The position numbers and the translations under genes were made by a program. This document shows, in pieces, positions 54,160 through 63,485 of a stretch of DNA of 64,000 nucleotides. Source of the stretch: Rhizobium bangladeshense (GTDB lineage: Bacteria; Pseudomonadota; Alphaproteobacteria; Rhizobiales; Rhizobiaceae); the NCBI RefSeq assembly GCF_001662075.1, contig NZ_LYPL01000005.1:248001-312000 (forward strand). Reading direction: 5' to 3'. A model generated the notes under the pieces. That model had not been told where the DNA came from, searched no databases, and saw only the letters and a list, made by a program, of their open reading frames with translations. Position 1 is the stretch's first letter. Each line of letters begins with the position of its first letter.

Positions 54160-54406
54160 CCGCCACCGGAAGGTCGGCGCCGTCGATGCGCTCCGCGTTT
54201 CGGATGATATAGCCGCCCGCGTGGCGGCAATATGCTTGTTGGAGGGTGGAATTGCGCTCCCAAAACGCCAGATTGGCGACTGCGGGCGTTCAGTCGCGCA
54301 CAAGGGTGCAATCGTCGCATCGCCCTTGCGCCAGAGACTTCGCTTGCCTGTCACGATGCCGGTGCTAGTTTCCGGAATCATATCGATAAATCCCAGGAGA
54401 TTTCAG

Positions 54407-55438
54407 ATGCAGCTTGGTATGGTCGGTTTGGGCCGCATGGGCAATTACATGGTCCAGCGCCTGATGCGTGGCGGTCACGAATGCGTCGTTTATGACGCCA
54501 GGCCGGAAAGCGTTGCCGAGCTTGCAGGCCTCGGCGCGACCGGCAGCGCCTCGCTCGAGGAGTTCGTCTCGAAGCTCGCCCATCCCAGAGCGATCTGGCT
54601 GATGCTGCCGGCGGCGATCGTTGACAAGGTACTGGCGAGCCTGGTGCCGCTGCTGCAGAACGGCGATATCGTCATCGACGGCGGCAATTCCTATTACCAC
54701 GACGATATCCGCCGCGGCGCCGAGCTCATCACCAAGGGCATCCACTATGTCGATGTCGGCACCAGCGGCGGCGTCTTCGGCCTGGAGCGCGGCTATTGCC
54801 TGATGATCGGCGGCGAAAAGGGCACCGTCGCCCATCTTTCGCCGATCTTTGCAACACTCGCCCCCGGCGTCGGCACGACGGAAGCATCGCCGAACCGCAC
54901 AGCCGAAGCGGCTGCGGTGAGCACCGCGGAACAGGGCTACCTGCATTGCGGCCCGCATGGCGCCGGCCATTTCGTCAAGATGGTCCACAACGGCATCGAG
55001 TACGGCCTGATGGCCGCCTATGCCGAGGGCATCAACATCCTGAAACACGCCAATATCGGCGCTGCCTCGCATGAGGCCGATGCGGAAACCGCGCCGCTCG
55101 CCCATCCCGAACATTTCCAATACGATTTCAATCTACAGGATGTCGCCGAAGTCTGGCGCCGCGGCAGCGTCATCACCTCGTGGCTGCTCGATCTGACCGC
55201 CGATGCGCTGCATGCCGATCCGGCACTTTCGAAGTTTGCCGGCCGTGTCTCGGACAGCGGCGAGGGCCGCTGGACGATCATGGCGGCAATCGACGAAAGC
55301 GTGCCGACGCCGGTTCTAAGCGCGGCGCTCTACGGCCGCTTCTCCTCACGCGACAACGACGAATTCGCCAACAAGGTCCTGTCGGCGATGCGCGCCGGCT
55401 TCGGCGGCCACGTGGAAAAGCCGGCGCCGAAATCTTGA
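54407..55438 (+). CDS. gnd: 6-phosphogluconate dehydrogenase (decarboxylating), short type
   Basis: A 343-aa enzyme of the NAD(P)-dependent 6-phosphogluconate dehydrogenase family, shorter than the 470-aa E. coli form and typical of the NAD-type Gnd group. MQLGMVGLGRMGNYMVQR holds the cofactor fold, DGGNSYYHDD and GTSGGVFGLERGYC the substrate region, and KMVHNGIEYGLM the catalytic Lys/His/Asn. ATG 54407 is preceded by CCAGGAGA. It converts 6-phosphogluconate to ribulose 5-phosphate, feeding transketolase. Confidence 0.92.
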   Translation: MQLGMVGLGRMGNYMVQRLMRGGHECVVYDARPESVAELAGLGATGSASLEEFVSKLAHPRAIWLMLPAAIVDKVLASLVPLLQNGDIVIDGGNSYYHDDIRRGAELITKGIHYVDVGTSGGVFGLERGYCLMIGGEKGTVAHLSPIFATLAPGVGTTEASPNRTAEAAAVSTAEQGYLHCGPHGAGHFVKMVHNGIEYGLMAAYAEGINILKHANIGAASHEADAETAPLAHPEHFQYDFNLQDVAEVWRRGSVITSWLLDLTADALHADPALSKFAGRVSDSGEGRWTIMAAIDESVPTPVLSAALYGRFSSRDNDEFANKVLSAMRAGFGGHVEKPAPKS

Positions 55439-55644
55439 AGGGGCCGGGGCTGAATCCTGTTCTAAATTAGCTGTTAGAGCATGACGTCGTTCGAAAACCA
55501 CTCACATTTTTCGGCGTCATGCCTAGCCATTGGTATGGTTTTCCTGCCGCTTGCTGGCGGCTACGGTCACGAGTATCCATTGCGGAAAGGGAAATGTCGG
55601 GGCTGCTTCCATCCAAGCGGCCGACACTCCATTGGAGGGCGGTC

Positions 55645-57756
55645 ATGGGACGTGTCACGGCGGCGGGCTTGAAGGCCGCCATATTCGGCATCTTGGCATG
55701 CGTTGCGCTTTTCGCGGCGGCTTCGCCCGGCTTTTCCCAAACGCCTGCACAAGCGCCGGCTGCAAATACCCCGCCGGCGCAGGTGCGTGAGATGATGCAG
55801 CTCATGCAGGCACCGGAGGTCAAGCAGTGGATGGCGACGCAGATGGCGGCACCCGCTGCGGCCGATTCGGCAACCCAGAACCAGATGTCGGTACTCTCAG
55901 GCCTGCTGCAGCATGCCCGCCGGCATGTCTCAATGGTGTCCGACGCGGCGATGATCTTGCCCTCGCAGATCGGCAATGCGTCCTCGCTGTTTTTCGGTGA
56001 GGTCGCCGCCACCGGCTGGAGCCGAATGATCGCGCAATTCTTGGCGATCTTCCTGCTCGGGGCCATCGTCGAAAGCATGGCCCGCTATGCCTTCCGCCGT
56101 CGTCGCCGGCGCTTGGCGCAGATGGCGGGCATGCATCTGACGCCGCGCGTCGTACCGGCTCTCATTTTCGCTGCGGCAACCATGATCGCGCTTTTCAGTC
56201 TCAGCTGGCCGCCGCTCAGCCAGAGCGTGGCGATCCTCTGCGCCGTCGCGCTCATCGTCCAGCGTTTCACGATTTGCCTGGGCGGCGTCTTGGTCGATCT
56301 CATCGGGCTGGCGCGGGCCGAGGAAGAGCGGCAAGGCGTGACCGTGCCGACCATGCCGTCACGCGCCGTCGCGCTCTTCTGGTATCGCCGCTCTGCGATT
56401 TTCGTCATCTATTTCATGCTTGGCTGGGCGGCCATCCAGTCGATGGAGCCGCTCGGCTTTTCCCCGAGCGCCCGGCTCTTCGTCGGCTACATCCTCGGCA
56501 TCGGGCTGCTGCTGATCGCCATCGAAGCTGTCTGGTCGCGGCCGCAGAAAGACGAGAAGCGCGGTCATGGGATGTCCTGGGCGCTCACCGTTTATTTCCT
56601 GTTGCTCTGGGGGCTGTGGGTCACCGGGTTCAACTGGCTGCTCTGGCTCGGCATCTATGTGCTGATGTTGCCGCGGGTGCTCGCCGTCTCGACGATTGCG
56701 GTGAAATCGTTGCAGCAGACCGAGGCGAGCTTCCTTGCCACGCGCCGCATTGCCGCCGTATTGCTCGATCGCGGCGTGCGGGCGCTGATTATCGGATTCG
56801 CGGCCATCTGGCTCGGCCAACTGATCGGCGTCGGCGCCGACACGATGGCGGCCGGCGACAAAATGGTCGATAAGATCGCCCGCGGCGTCATCGGCGGAAT
56901 CGTCATCCTGCTTGCTGCCGATCTGCTCTGGCACGTCGTCAAAGCCTATATCGACGGCAAGCTGCTCGGCTCGCCCTTGGACGGCGGTGCGACGGACGAG
57001 GAGAAAGCCAAACATGCACGGTTTCAGACGCTGCTGCCGATCTTCCGCAATATCCTTGCCGTGGTCATCGCCGTCATTGCGGTTCTCATGGTGCTCTCGG
57101 GCCTCGGCATCGAGATCGGGCCATTGATTGCCGGCGCCGGCGTCGTCGGCGTTGCGGTGGGTTTCGGCGCCCAGACGATCGTCAAGGACGTCATCAGCGG
57201 CATGTTCTATCTCTGGGACGATGCCTTCCGCGTCGGCGAATATATCGAAAGCGGCAGTCACAAAGGCGTCGTCGAGGCCTTCAGCCTGCGCTCGGTGAAG
57301 CTCAGGCATCATCGCGGGCCGCTGACGACCGTGCCGTTCGGCGAACTCGGCGCGGTGAAGAACCTCAATCGCGATTGGACGATCGACAAGATCAGCCTCA
57401 ACGTCACATACGACACCGATCTCGTCAAAGCGAAGAAGGTGATCAAGCAGATCGGTCAGACGTTGCTCGAAAACCCGGAATTCGGTCCGCACATCATTGA
57501 GACGCTGAAGATGAAGGGTGTCGAGCAGTTCGGCGAATTCGCGATCGAGATCCGCCTGTCGATGATGACGAAGCCTGGCGAACAGTTCGTTATCCGCCGC
57601 AATGCACTGGCGATGATCCGCAATGCCTTCAAGGAAAACGGCATCGAATTCGCCGTGCCGACGGTGCAGGTGGCTGGTGATCGTGCGGCGGAAGTGGATG
57701 CCGCCGCGGCGCGCTATGCTGCGCTTGCGCGGGCCGGCGGTGAGCCGGCCACGTGA
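55645..57756 (+). CDS. Large MscS-like mechanosensitive channel
   Basis: A 703-aa inner-membrane protein. A signal-like N-terminus (AAIFGILACVALFAAASPGF) and a periplasmic region (residues 35-130) are followed by many hydrophobic helices and a C-terminal MscS domain: GAGVVGVAVGFGAQTIVKDV (pore helix) and FRVGEYIESGSHKGVVEAFS. Such YbdG/YnaI-like channels release solutes on membrane tension. Start at 55645 with GGAGGGCGG upstream is preferred to the longer frame. Confidence 0.9.
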   Translation: MGRVTAAGLKAAIFGILACVALFAAASPGFSQTPAQAPAANTPPAQVREMMQLMQAPEVKQWMATQMAAPAAADSATQNQMSVLSGLLQHARRHVSMVSDAAMILPSQIGNASSLFFGEVAATGWSRMIAQFLAIFLLGAIVESMARYAFRRRRRRLAQMAGMHLTPRVVPALIFAAATMIALFSLSWPPLSQSVAILCAVALIVQRFTICLGGVLVDLIGLARAEEERQGVTVPTMPSRAVALFWYRRSAIFVIYFMLGWAAIQSMEPLGFSPSARLFVGYILGIGLLLIAIEAVWSRPQKDEKRGHGMSWALTVYFLLLWGLWVTGFNWLLWLGIYVLMLPRVLAVSTIAVKSLQQTEASFLATRRIAAVLLDRGVRALIIGFAAIWLGQLIGVGADTMAAGDKMVDKIARGVIGGIVILLAADLLWHVVKAYIDGKLLGSPLDGGATDEEKAKHARFQTLLPIFRNILAVVIAVIAVLMVLSGLGIEIGPLIAGAGVVGVAVGFGAQTIVKDVISGMFYLWDDAFRVGEYIESGSHKGVVEAFSLRSVKLRHHRGPLTTVPFGELGAVKNLNRDWTIDKISLNVTYDTDLVKAKKVIKQIGQTLLENPEFGPHIIETLKMKGVEQFGEFAIEIRLSMMTKPGEQFVIRRNALAMIRNAFKENGIEFAVPTVQVAGDRAAEVDAAAARYAALARAGGEPAT

Positions 57757-57762
57757 ACCGCC

Positions 57763-58140
57763 TCACATCGCCGCAGCGGCTGCGGTGAGCAGACCGCCGA
57801 TAATGGCCATGTTGTTTTTCCAGCTGTTGATGGCGCTGTCGCGGGCTGTGCCTTCCATGTCCCAGAAATTCAGCAGCATCACGGAGGCGGCAAGCGTGAA
57901 GATGATGAGGCCGAACGCTGCCGCGACGACAAAGAAACCCAGCATCAGCAGGAGACCGGCAGCAATTTGAAAGACGCTGCCCGACAGCAGCACCCATTTC
58001 GCAAAAGGTATGCCGCGGGCTTCGATGGCGTCGGTTATCGGCACGATGACGAAAAAATGATGGATGCCGCCGGCCACGAAAAGGCCGCCGAGCAGCAATC
58101 TGCCGAGGATAAGGATCATGAAGGCCAGGTCATCCTGCAT
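57763..58140 (-). CDS. DoxX family membrane protein
   Basis: A 125-aa protein with four hydrophobic helices and the DoxX pattern LILGRLLLGGLFVAGGIHHF, then AIEARGIPFAKWVLLSG. DoxX proteins are small membrane proteins linked to redox and stress roles, function not settled. It converges with the MscS-like gene. Confidence 0.88.
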   Translation of the reverse strand: MQDDLAFMILILGRLLLGGLFVAGGIHHFFVIVPITDAIEARGIPFAKWVLLSGSVFQIAAGLLLMLGFFVVAAAFGLIIFTLAASVMLLNFWDMEGTARDSAINSWKNNMAIIGGLLTAAAAAM

Positions 58141-58373
58141 GTCTCATCCTTCTCGCGTCTCAAATCTTCGTCATGACCGCAAACTCTTCGCAAGCTTACG
58201 AAAAAGCAATGTGGCAATACAGTTTGCCTGCCCACTTTCGCCCCATTTGAGGATGATTGAAGCGCAGGCGGGGCTGAGGCAGCGGCGGCATGGCTTCATA
58301 GAGCTTCTGTGCCTGTCATGTTACGTCTTCGAAAAATGATTCCCGCCGAATTTGAAAATTGCGCAGGTACGAG

Positions 58374-60977
58374 ATGTCGGGTCACGGCAATTTGGAAGAG
58401 ATGGAAGCGACGGACGGGTTTTCCTTTCGCGCGCTTTTCAGGCGGTACAGGACGCCACTGACGGCAGCCGCGACCCTCGTTGTCTTCTGTCTCGTCGGCT
58501 ATGCGATCATGCAGCTGACCAACGAGGTTCGCTATGATGATGTCGTCGGTGCGCTGGCGGCGACCAGGCCGAGCGCGATCCTGCTCGCGCTGTTCTTCAC
58601 GGCCCTCAGTTTCCTCTCGCTGGTCTTCTATGACCTCAATGCCATCGAATATATCGGCAAGAAGCTGCCCTTTCCGCATGTGGCGCTGACGGCTTTCAGC
58701 GCCTATGCAGTCGGCAATACAGCCGGCTTCGGGGCGCTTTCGGGCGGTGCGATCCGCTATCGCGCCTATACGCGCCTCGGCCTCTCGCCGGAAGATATCG
58801 GCCGCATCATCGCCTTCGTCACGCTGTCCTTCGGCCTCGGGCTCGCGGCTGTCGCGTCGATCGCCCTCATTATCATCGCCAGCGAGATCGGGCCGCTGAT
58901 CGGTGTCAGCGCGTTCCTTCTCCGGCTGATTGCCGGCTCGATCCTCGCCATTCTCGGGGCTGTCATGTTCATCGGCCGTGAAGGCCGCGTGCTCGACCTC
59001 GGTGCGGTGGCGATCCGCTTGCCGGATTCACGCACCTGGTCGCGCCAATTCCTGGTGACGGCCTTCGATATCGCTGCCTCGGCCTCGGTGCTCTATGTGC
59101 TCTTGCCGCAGACGGCGATCGGCTGGCCGGCCTTCCTGGCCGTCTATGCGATCGCCGTCGGTCTCGGCGTGCTCAGCCACGTTCCGGCCGGGCTCGGCGT
59201 GTTCGAGACCGTGATCATCGCCTCGCTCGGCAGCGCGGTGAATATCGACGCCGTGCTGGGATCGCTGGTGCTCTATCGGCTGATCTATCATGTATTGCCC
59301 CTGTTGATTGCCGTGCTTGCGGTCTCCGCGACGGAGCTGCGCCGTTTTGTCGATCACCCGGCCGCCTCCAGCGTCCGGCGCATCGGCGGACGGCTGATGC
59401 CGCAGCTGCTGTCGACCTTGGCCCTGCTGCTCGGTGTCATGCTGGTGTTTTCGAGCGTCACACCGACGCCGGATCAGAATCTGGAATTTCTGTCCAACTA
59501 TCTGCCGCTGCCGATGGTCGAAGGCGCGCACTTCCTCTCCAGCCTGCTCGGGCTGGCGCTGGTGGTCGCCGCGCGCGGCCTTGGTCAGAGGCTCGACGGC
59601 GCCTGGTGGGTGGCGGTGTTCTCGGCCGTTGCGGCGTTGACCTTGTCGCTGTTGAAGGCGATTGCGCTCGTCGAAGCCGCTTTTCTCGCCTTCCTCATCT
59701 TCGGGCTCTTCGTCAGCCGCCGGCTCTTTACTCGCCATGCGTCGCTGCTCAACCAGGCAATGACGGCATCCTGGCTGATGGCAATCGCCGTCATCGTCGT
59801 CGGCGCCGTCGTCATCCTGCTCTTCGTCTATCGCGATGTCGAATACAGCAACCAGCTCTGGTGGCAGTTCGAATTCACCGCCGAGGCGCCGCGGGGACTG
59901 CGTGCCCTGCTGGGCATCACCATCATCTCGTCGGCCATTGCCATTTTCAGCCTGCTCCGGCCGGCGGCCTTCCGGCCGGAGCCGGCGACGCAGGAGGCGC
60001 TGGCGCGTGCCGTCGACATCGTCAGGCAGCAGGGCAATGCCGACGCCAATCTGGTGCGGATGGGCGACAAGAGCATCATGTTCTCGGAGAAAGGCGACGC
60101 CTTCATCATGTACGGCCGGCAGGGCCGCTCATGGATCGCGCTCTTCGATCCGGTTGGCGATCCTCGCGCCGTGCAGGAACTCGTCTGGCGCTTCGTCGAG
60201 GGGGCGCGGGCGGCGGGCTGCCGCGCCGTTTTTTACCAGATCTCGCCGGCCTTGCTTTCCCATTGCGCGGATGCCGGCCTGCGCGCCTTCAAGCTCGGCG
60301 AACTGGCGGTGACCGATCTCAGGACCTTCGAGATGAAGGGCGGCAAATGGGCAAATCTCCGGCAGACTGCGAGCCGGGCGCAGCGCGACGGGCTGGAATT
60401 TGCCGTTATCGAACCGCAGGAGGTGCCCGTGGTCATCGATGATCTCGCTGCGGTTTCCTCGGCTTGGCTCGAGCACCACAACGCCAAGGAAAAGGGCTTC
60501 TCGCTCGGCGCCTTCGATCCCGATTATGTCTCCTCTCAACCGGTCGGCATTTTGAAGAAGGACGGCAAGATCGTTGCCTTTGCCAATATCCTCCTCACCG
60601 AATCCCGGGAGGAGGGCACGATCGATCTCATGCGTTTCTCGCCGGATGCGCCGAAGGGCTCGATGGACTTTCTCTTCGTGCAGATCATGGAATATCTGCG
60701 CGGTCAGGGCTTCACCCACTTCAATCTCGGCATGGCGCCCCTCTCCGGCATGTCGAAACGCGAGGCGGCACCCGTCTGGGACCGCATCGGCAGCACCGTC
60801 TTCGAACACGGCGAGCGCTTCTACAACTTCAAAGGCCTTCGGGCATTCAAATCCAAGTTTCATCCGCACTGGCAACCGCGCTATCTTGCGGTCTCCGGAG
60901 GGGGCAATCCGATGATCGCGTTGATGGACGCGACGTTTCTGATCGGGGGCGGGTTGAAAGGGGTAGTGAGAAAATGA
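58374..60977 (+). CDS. lpiA: Lysyl-phosphatidylglycerol synthase/flippase (MprF/LpiA)
   Basis: An 867-aa membrane protein that transfers lysine from lysyl-tRNA to phosphatidylglycerol and moves the product across the membrane, lowering surface charge. The N-terminal part has about fourteen hydrophobic helices (flippase, including NTAGFGALSGGAIRYR). The C-terminal 320 residues are the DUF2156 synthase with FVEGARAAGCRAVFYQI and GMAPLSGM. In Rhizobium tropici the orthologue is the acid-induced lpiA, co-transcribed with atvA, exactly as here (ATGA overlap). Start at 58374 (MSGHGNLEE). Confidence 0.94.
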   Translation: MSGHGNLEEMEATDGFSFRALFRRYRTPLTAAATLVVFCLVGYAIMQLTNEVRYDDVVGALAATRPSAILLALFFTALSFLSLVFYDLNAIEYIGKKLPFPHVALTAFSAYAVGNTAGFGALSGGAIRYRAYTRLGLSPEDIGRIIAFVTLSFGLGLAAVASIALIIIASEIGPLIGVSAFLLRLIAGSILAILGAVMFIGREGRVLDLGAVAIRLPDSRTWSRQFLVTAFDIAASASVLYVLLPQTAIGWPAFLAVYAIAVGLGVLSHVPAGLGVFETVIIASLGSAVNIDAVLGSLVLYRLIYHVLPLLIAVLAVSATELRRFVDHPAASSVRRIGGRLMPQLLSTLALLLGVMLVFSSVTPTPDQNLEFLSNYLPLPMVEGAHFLSSLLGLALVVAARGLGQRLDGAWWVAVFSAVAALTLSLLKAIALVEAAFLAFLIFGLFVSRRLFTRHASLLNQAMTASWLMAIAVIVVGAVVILLFVYRDVEYSNQLWWQFEFTAEAPRGLRALLGITIISSAIAIFSLLRPAAFRPEPATQEALARAVDIVRQQGNADANLVRMGDKSIMFSEKGDAFIMYGRQGRSWIALFDPVGDPRAVQELVWRFVEGARAAGCRAVFYQISPALLSHCADAGLRAFKLGELAVTDLRTFEMKGGKWANLRQTASRAQRDGLEFAVIEPQEVPVVIDDLAAVSSAWLEHHNAKEKGFSLGAFDPDYVSSQPVGILKKDGKIVAFANILLTESREEGTIDLMRFSPDAPKGSMDFLFVQIMEYLRGQGFTHFNLGMAPLSGMSKREAAPVWDRIGSTVFEHGERFYNFKGLRAFKSKFHPHWQPRYLAVSGGGNPMIALMDATFLIGGGLKGVVRK

Positions 60978-62356
60978 TCAGGTCAATCCTTCTTGCCACG
61001 GCATGCGTCTGCATGCTCGCGGCCGTACCGGCCGATGCCGCCGAGGAAACCACCCAGAGCTTCGAAAGCGGGCTGATCCCCTCGCCGCACATCTTCCTGC
61101 CGGAAGGGGAGGTGAAGGGCACGGTGATGCTGATCTCGGATGCTGCCGGCTGGGGCGATTACGAGAAGGCCGAGGCCGACAGGCTGGTCGCCGAAGGCGC
61201 CGTCGTCATCGGCGTCGACTTTCCTTCCTATATCCAGGCGCTCAGCCGCTACGATGTCAGCCTCAATGACGGCTGCCTCTACATGGTCTCGGATATCGAA
61301 TCGCTGAGCCAGCAGGTGCAGCGTGCGACCGGCAACAACGCCTATCATCTGCCGATCGTCGCCGGCATCGGCGAGGGCGGGGCCTTGGCGCTGGCGATTG
61401 CGGCGCAGACGCCGGACGCGACGATCGGTCAGACGCTCGCCGTCGATCCGAAGGCCGGCATTCCGCTGACCAAGGAGCTTTGCACGCCGGCGTCCAAGCG
61501 GGCCGTCGGCGAGCGCATGGTCTACGGGCTGAGTGATGGCACTCTGCCGGATCCCGTCATAACAGTGTTTACGCCCGACGCCGACAAGGACGGCCGGGCG
61601 CATGCCGAAGCGCTCAAGAAAGTCCATTCTGCGATCGAGATCCGCGATTCCACCGACGACGCGCAGACGGTCTTTGCCGATACGCTCGATGATCTCGTCA
61701 CCGCCTCCGGCGCCTTCGGCAATCCGCTCGGCCTGCCGCTGGCGATCCTCGAGACCACCCCCACGCTCGATACTATGGCGGTGATCTATTCCGGCGACGG
61801 CGGCTGGCGAGACATCGACAAGGAGGTGGGCGGCACCCTGCAGAAGGAAGGCATTCCCGTCGTTGGCGTCGACTCGCTTCATTATTTCTGGTCGGAGCGC
61901 AAGCCGGAAGAGACCGCCGGCGATCTTTCGAAGATCATCGATTTCTACCGCAAACAGTGGAAGGTGAAGCATGTGCTGCTCGTCGGTTATTCCTTCGGCG
62001 CCGACGTCGTGCCTGCGACCTACCAGTTGTTGAAGCCGGCCGAGAAGTCCGCGGTGGCGCAATTGTCGCTGCTGTCGCTCTCGCACGAAGTCGACTACGT
62101 CATCTCCGTTCTCGGCTGGCTCGGCCAGAAGACGGAAGGGGCGGGAGGTGACCCGGTCGCCGATTTGAAGAACGTCGATCCCAAACTCGTGCAATGCGTC
62201 TACGGCAAGGACGATGATGACGACGTCGCCTGTCCGGCGCTGAAGGACAGCGGCGCCGAGGTCATCGAGCTACCCGGCGATCATCACTTCGATGAGAATT
62301 ACGACCTTCTCACCAAGACGATCATCGACGGGCTGAAGAGGCGGCTGCAGGATTAA
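60974..62356 (+). CDS. atvA: AtvA/AcvB/VirJ-family periplasmic protein
   Basis: A 460-aa exported protein (signal peptide ILLATACVCMLAAVPADA) with two tandem alpha/beta-hydrolase-like halves. The C-terminal half has the nucleophile elbow VGYSFGADV and a late His in LPGDHHFDENY. The N-terminal half has the degenerate elbow AGIGEGGAL, so is probably inactive. Homologues: AtvA of R. tropici and AcvB of Agrobacterium, needed for acid tolerance and virulence; AcvB is reported to act on lysyl-phosphatidylglycerol. Coupled to lpiA by a 4-bp overlap; its stop also overlaps the convergent DinB gene by 4 bp. Confidence 0.93.
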   Translation: MIRSILLATACVCMLAAVPADAAEETTQSFESGLIPSPHIFLPEGEVKGTVMLISDAAGWGDYEKAEADRLVAEGAVVIGVDFPSYIQALSRYDVSLNDGCLYMVSDIESLSQQVQRATGNNAYHLPIVAGIGEGGALALAIAAQTPDATIGQTLAVDPKAGIPLTKELCTPASKRAVGERMVYGLSDGTLPDPVITVFTPDADKDGRAHAEALKKVHSAIEIRDSTDDAQTVFADTLDDLVTASGAFGNPLGLPLAILETTPTLDTMAVIYSGDGGWRDIDKEVGGTLQKEGIPVVGVDSLHYFWSERKPEETAGDLSKIIDFYRKQWKVKHVLLVGYSFGADVVPATYQLLKPAEKSAVAQLSLLSLSHEVDYVISVLGWLGQKTEGAGGDPVADLKNVDPKLVQCVYGKDDDDDVACPALKDSGAEVIELPGDHHFDENYDLLTKTIIDGLKRRLQD

Positions 62357-62916
62357 CGTATCAGTTTTTCCTCGCTCCAGCCGAGTTCGGCGAGTTCCTT
62401 GCCGCGAAACCGTGCATCATCGGCGACGATGAATTCGTCGAGCTGCGGCGGGGCGACGCTGGTGCCGGCAAGCATGGCATGCACCTGGCCGCGATGGTGG
62501 GTCTGGTGCTGGAAGAGGTGAGCCAGCACGTCCTCCATGCGCTCCTCCTGGATGCGGTCGCCGCGATGGAGTCTGACGATGGAGACGAGTTTTTCCGGGG
62601 TCAGAGCCTCGCAGAGCGCCGTCAGGCGCTGATCGACCGCCGCCTGCGCAACGCCGAGCGACGCTATGTCGTCGAATGGCTCTTCGACCTCGAAGGCCTG
62701 GTAGCCAAGCGTGCCGCCTTCCAAGCCATCGACATAGAACCAGTCGACGGTGATGATGTGGTTCAAGGTTTCTTTGATCGACGGGAAGAAGCTCGTGCGC
62801 GGCGCTTCGAATTCGCCGGGCTTCAAGGCCGTGCAGGCGTGAAGCAGGCGACGGTTGGCAAGGGCGTTGTTATAGGCAAGTTTGCGAAACGCCCGAACGG
62901 GATCGAAGGTCGGCAT
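62353..62916 (-). CDS. DinB family protein
   Basis: A 187-aa four-helix-bundle protein of the DinB/YfiT superfamily: RKLAYNNALANRRLLHACTA, then LNHIITVDWFYVDGLEG and HLFQHQTHHRGQVHAML. Three histidines (in LNHI and HQTHHRG) sit at the usual metal-binding places, suggesting thiol-S-transferase or similar metal-dependent activity. Start at 62916 with AGGAGATG upstream; the longer open frame is shadow. Confidence 0.9.
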   Translation of the reverse strand: MPTFDPVRAFRKLAYNNALANRRLLHACTALKPGEFEAPRTSFFPSIKETLNHIITVDWFYVDGLEGGTLGYQAFEVEEPFDDIASLGVAQAAVDQRLTALCEALTPEKLVSIVRLHRGDRIQEERMEDVLAHLFQHQTHHRGQVHAMLAGTSVAPPQLDEFIVADDARFRGKELAELGWSEEKLIR

Positions 62917-62965
62917 CGAGACATCTCCTCTTCTGCGTTGCGGCCATATGCATGACGTTACGACG

Positions 62966-63478
62966 TCAGTTCTTTTCGTCGAGATTGCCGTCGCGCCAGA
63001 CGAGATGACGTGGTGCTGCCGGCAGGTTCTCGATGTCATCAGCGATGAAATAGGGCGGGATGTCGAGCGCGGTCAGGGCCTCGCGCGTCGCCCGCACCCA
63101 TTTGAACTCGAGATGGTTGTCGCCGTCCTCGACCCGATGGATGATTTCGTGCGACAGAAAGGCGAATTCGGGCGGGATCTCCATCAGATAATAGAGGCCG
63201 AGTTCATGCCAGTTGCGCTGCTCATAGTGGAAAAAATTCTCGAGGACCCAGAGCAGGCGGGAGATGGTGACCTCGACGCCAAGTTCCTCCACCATCTCCC
63301 GTTTCAGCGTCTCCTCCGACGTCTCGCCGATTTCCGCCCTCCCGCCGGGAAAAGTCCAGAAGGGCTCGTGCACGGCACGATGGACGAGCACATGGCCATC
63401 GCGAAAACCAAGTCCGACGATGCGATAGTTGAAACGCTCAGCCCCCGCGGTCAGGCGGATGAGGGTACGCCTGCTCAT
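62966..63478 (-). CDS. NUDIX hydrolase
   Basis: A 170-aa NUDIX protein that hydrolyses nucleoside diphosphate-linked compounds. The NUDIX box is clear: GGRAEIGETSEETLKREMVE with EELG following. The start ATG (63478) is 8 bp behind the metallophosphoesterase stop, so the two are likely one transcript. Substrate unknown. Confidence 0.92.
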   Translation of the reverse strand: MSRRTLIRLTAGAERFNYRIVGLGFRDGHVLVHRAVHEPFWTFPGGRAEIGETSEETLKREMVEELGVEVTISRLLWVLENFFHYEQRNWHELGLYYLMEIPPEFAFLSHEIIHRVEDGDNHLEFKWVRATREALTALDIPPYFIADDIENLPAAPRHLVWRDGNLDEKN

Positions 63479-63485
63479 GACATTC

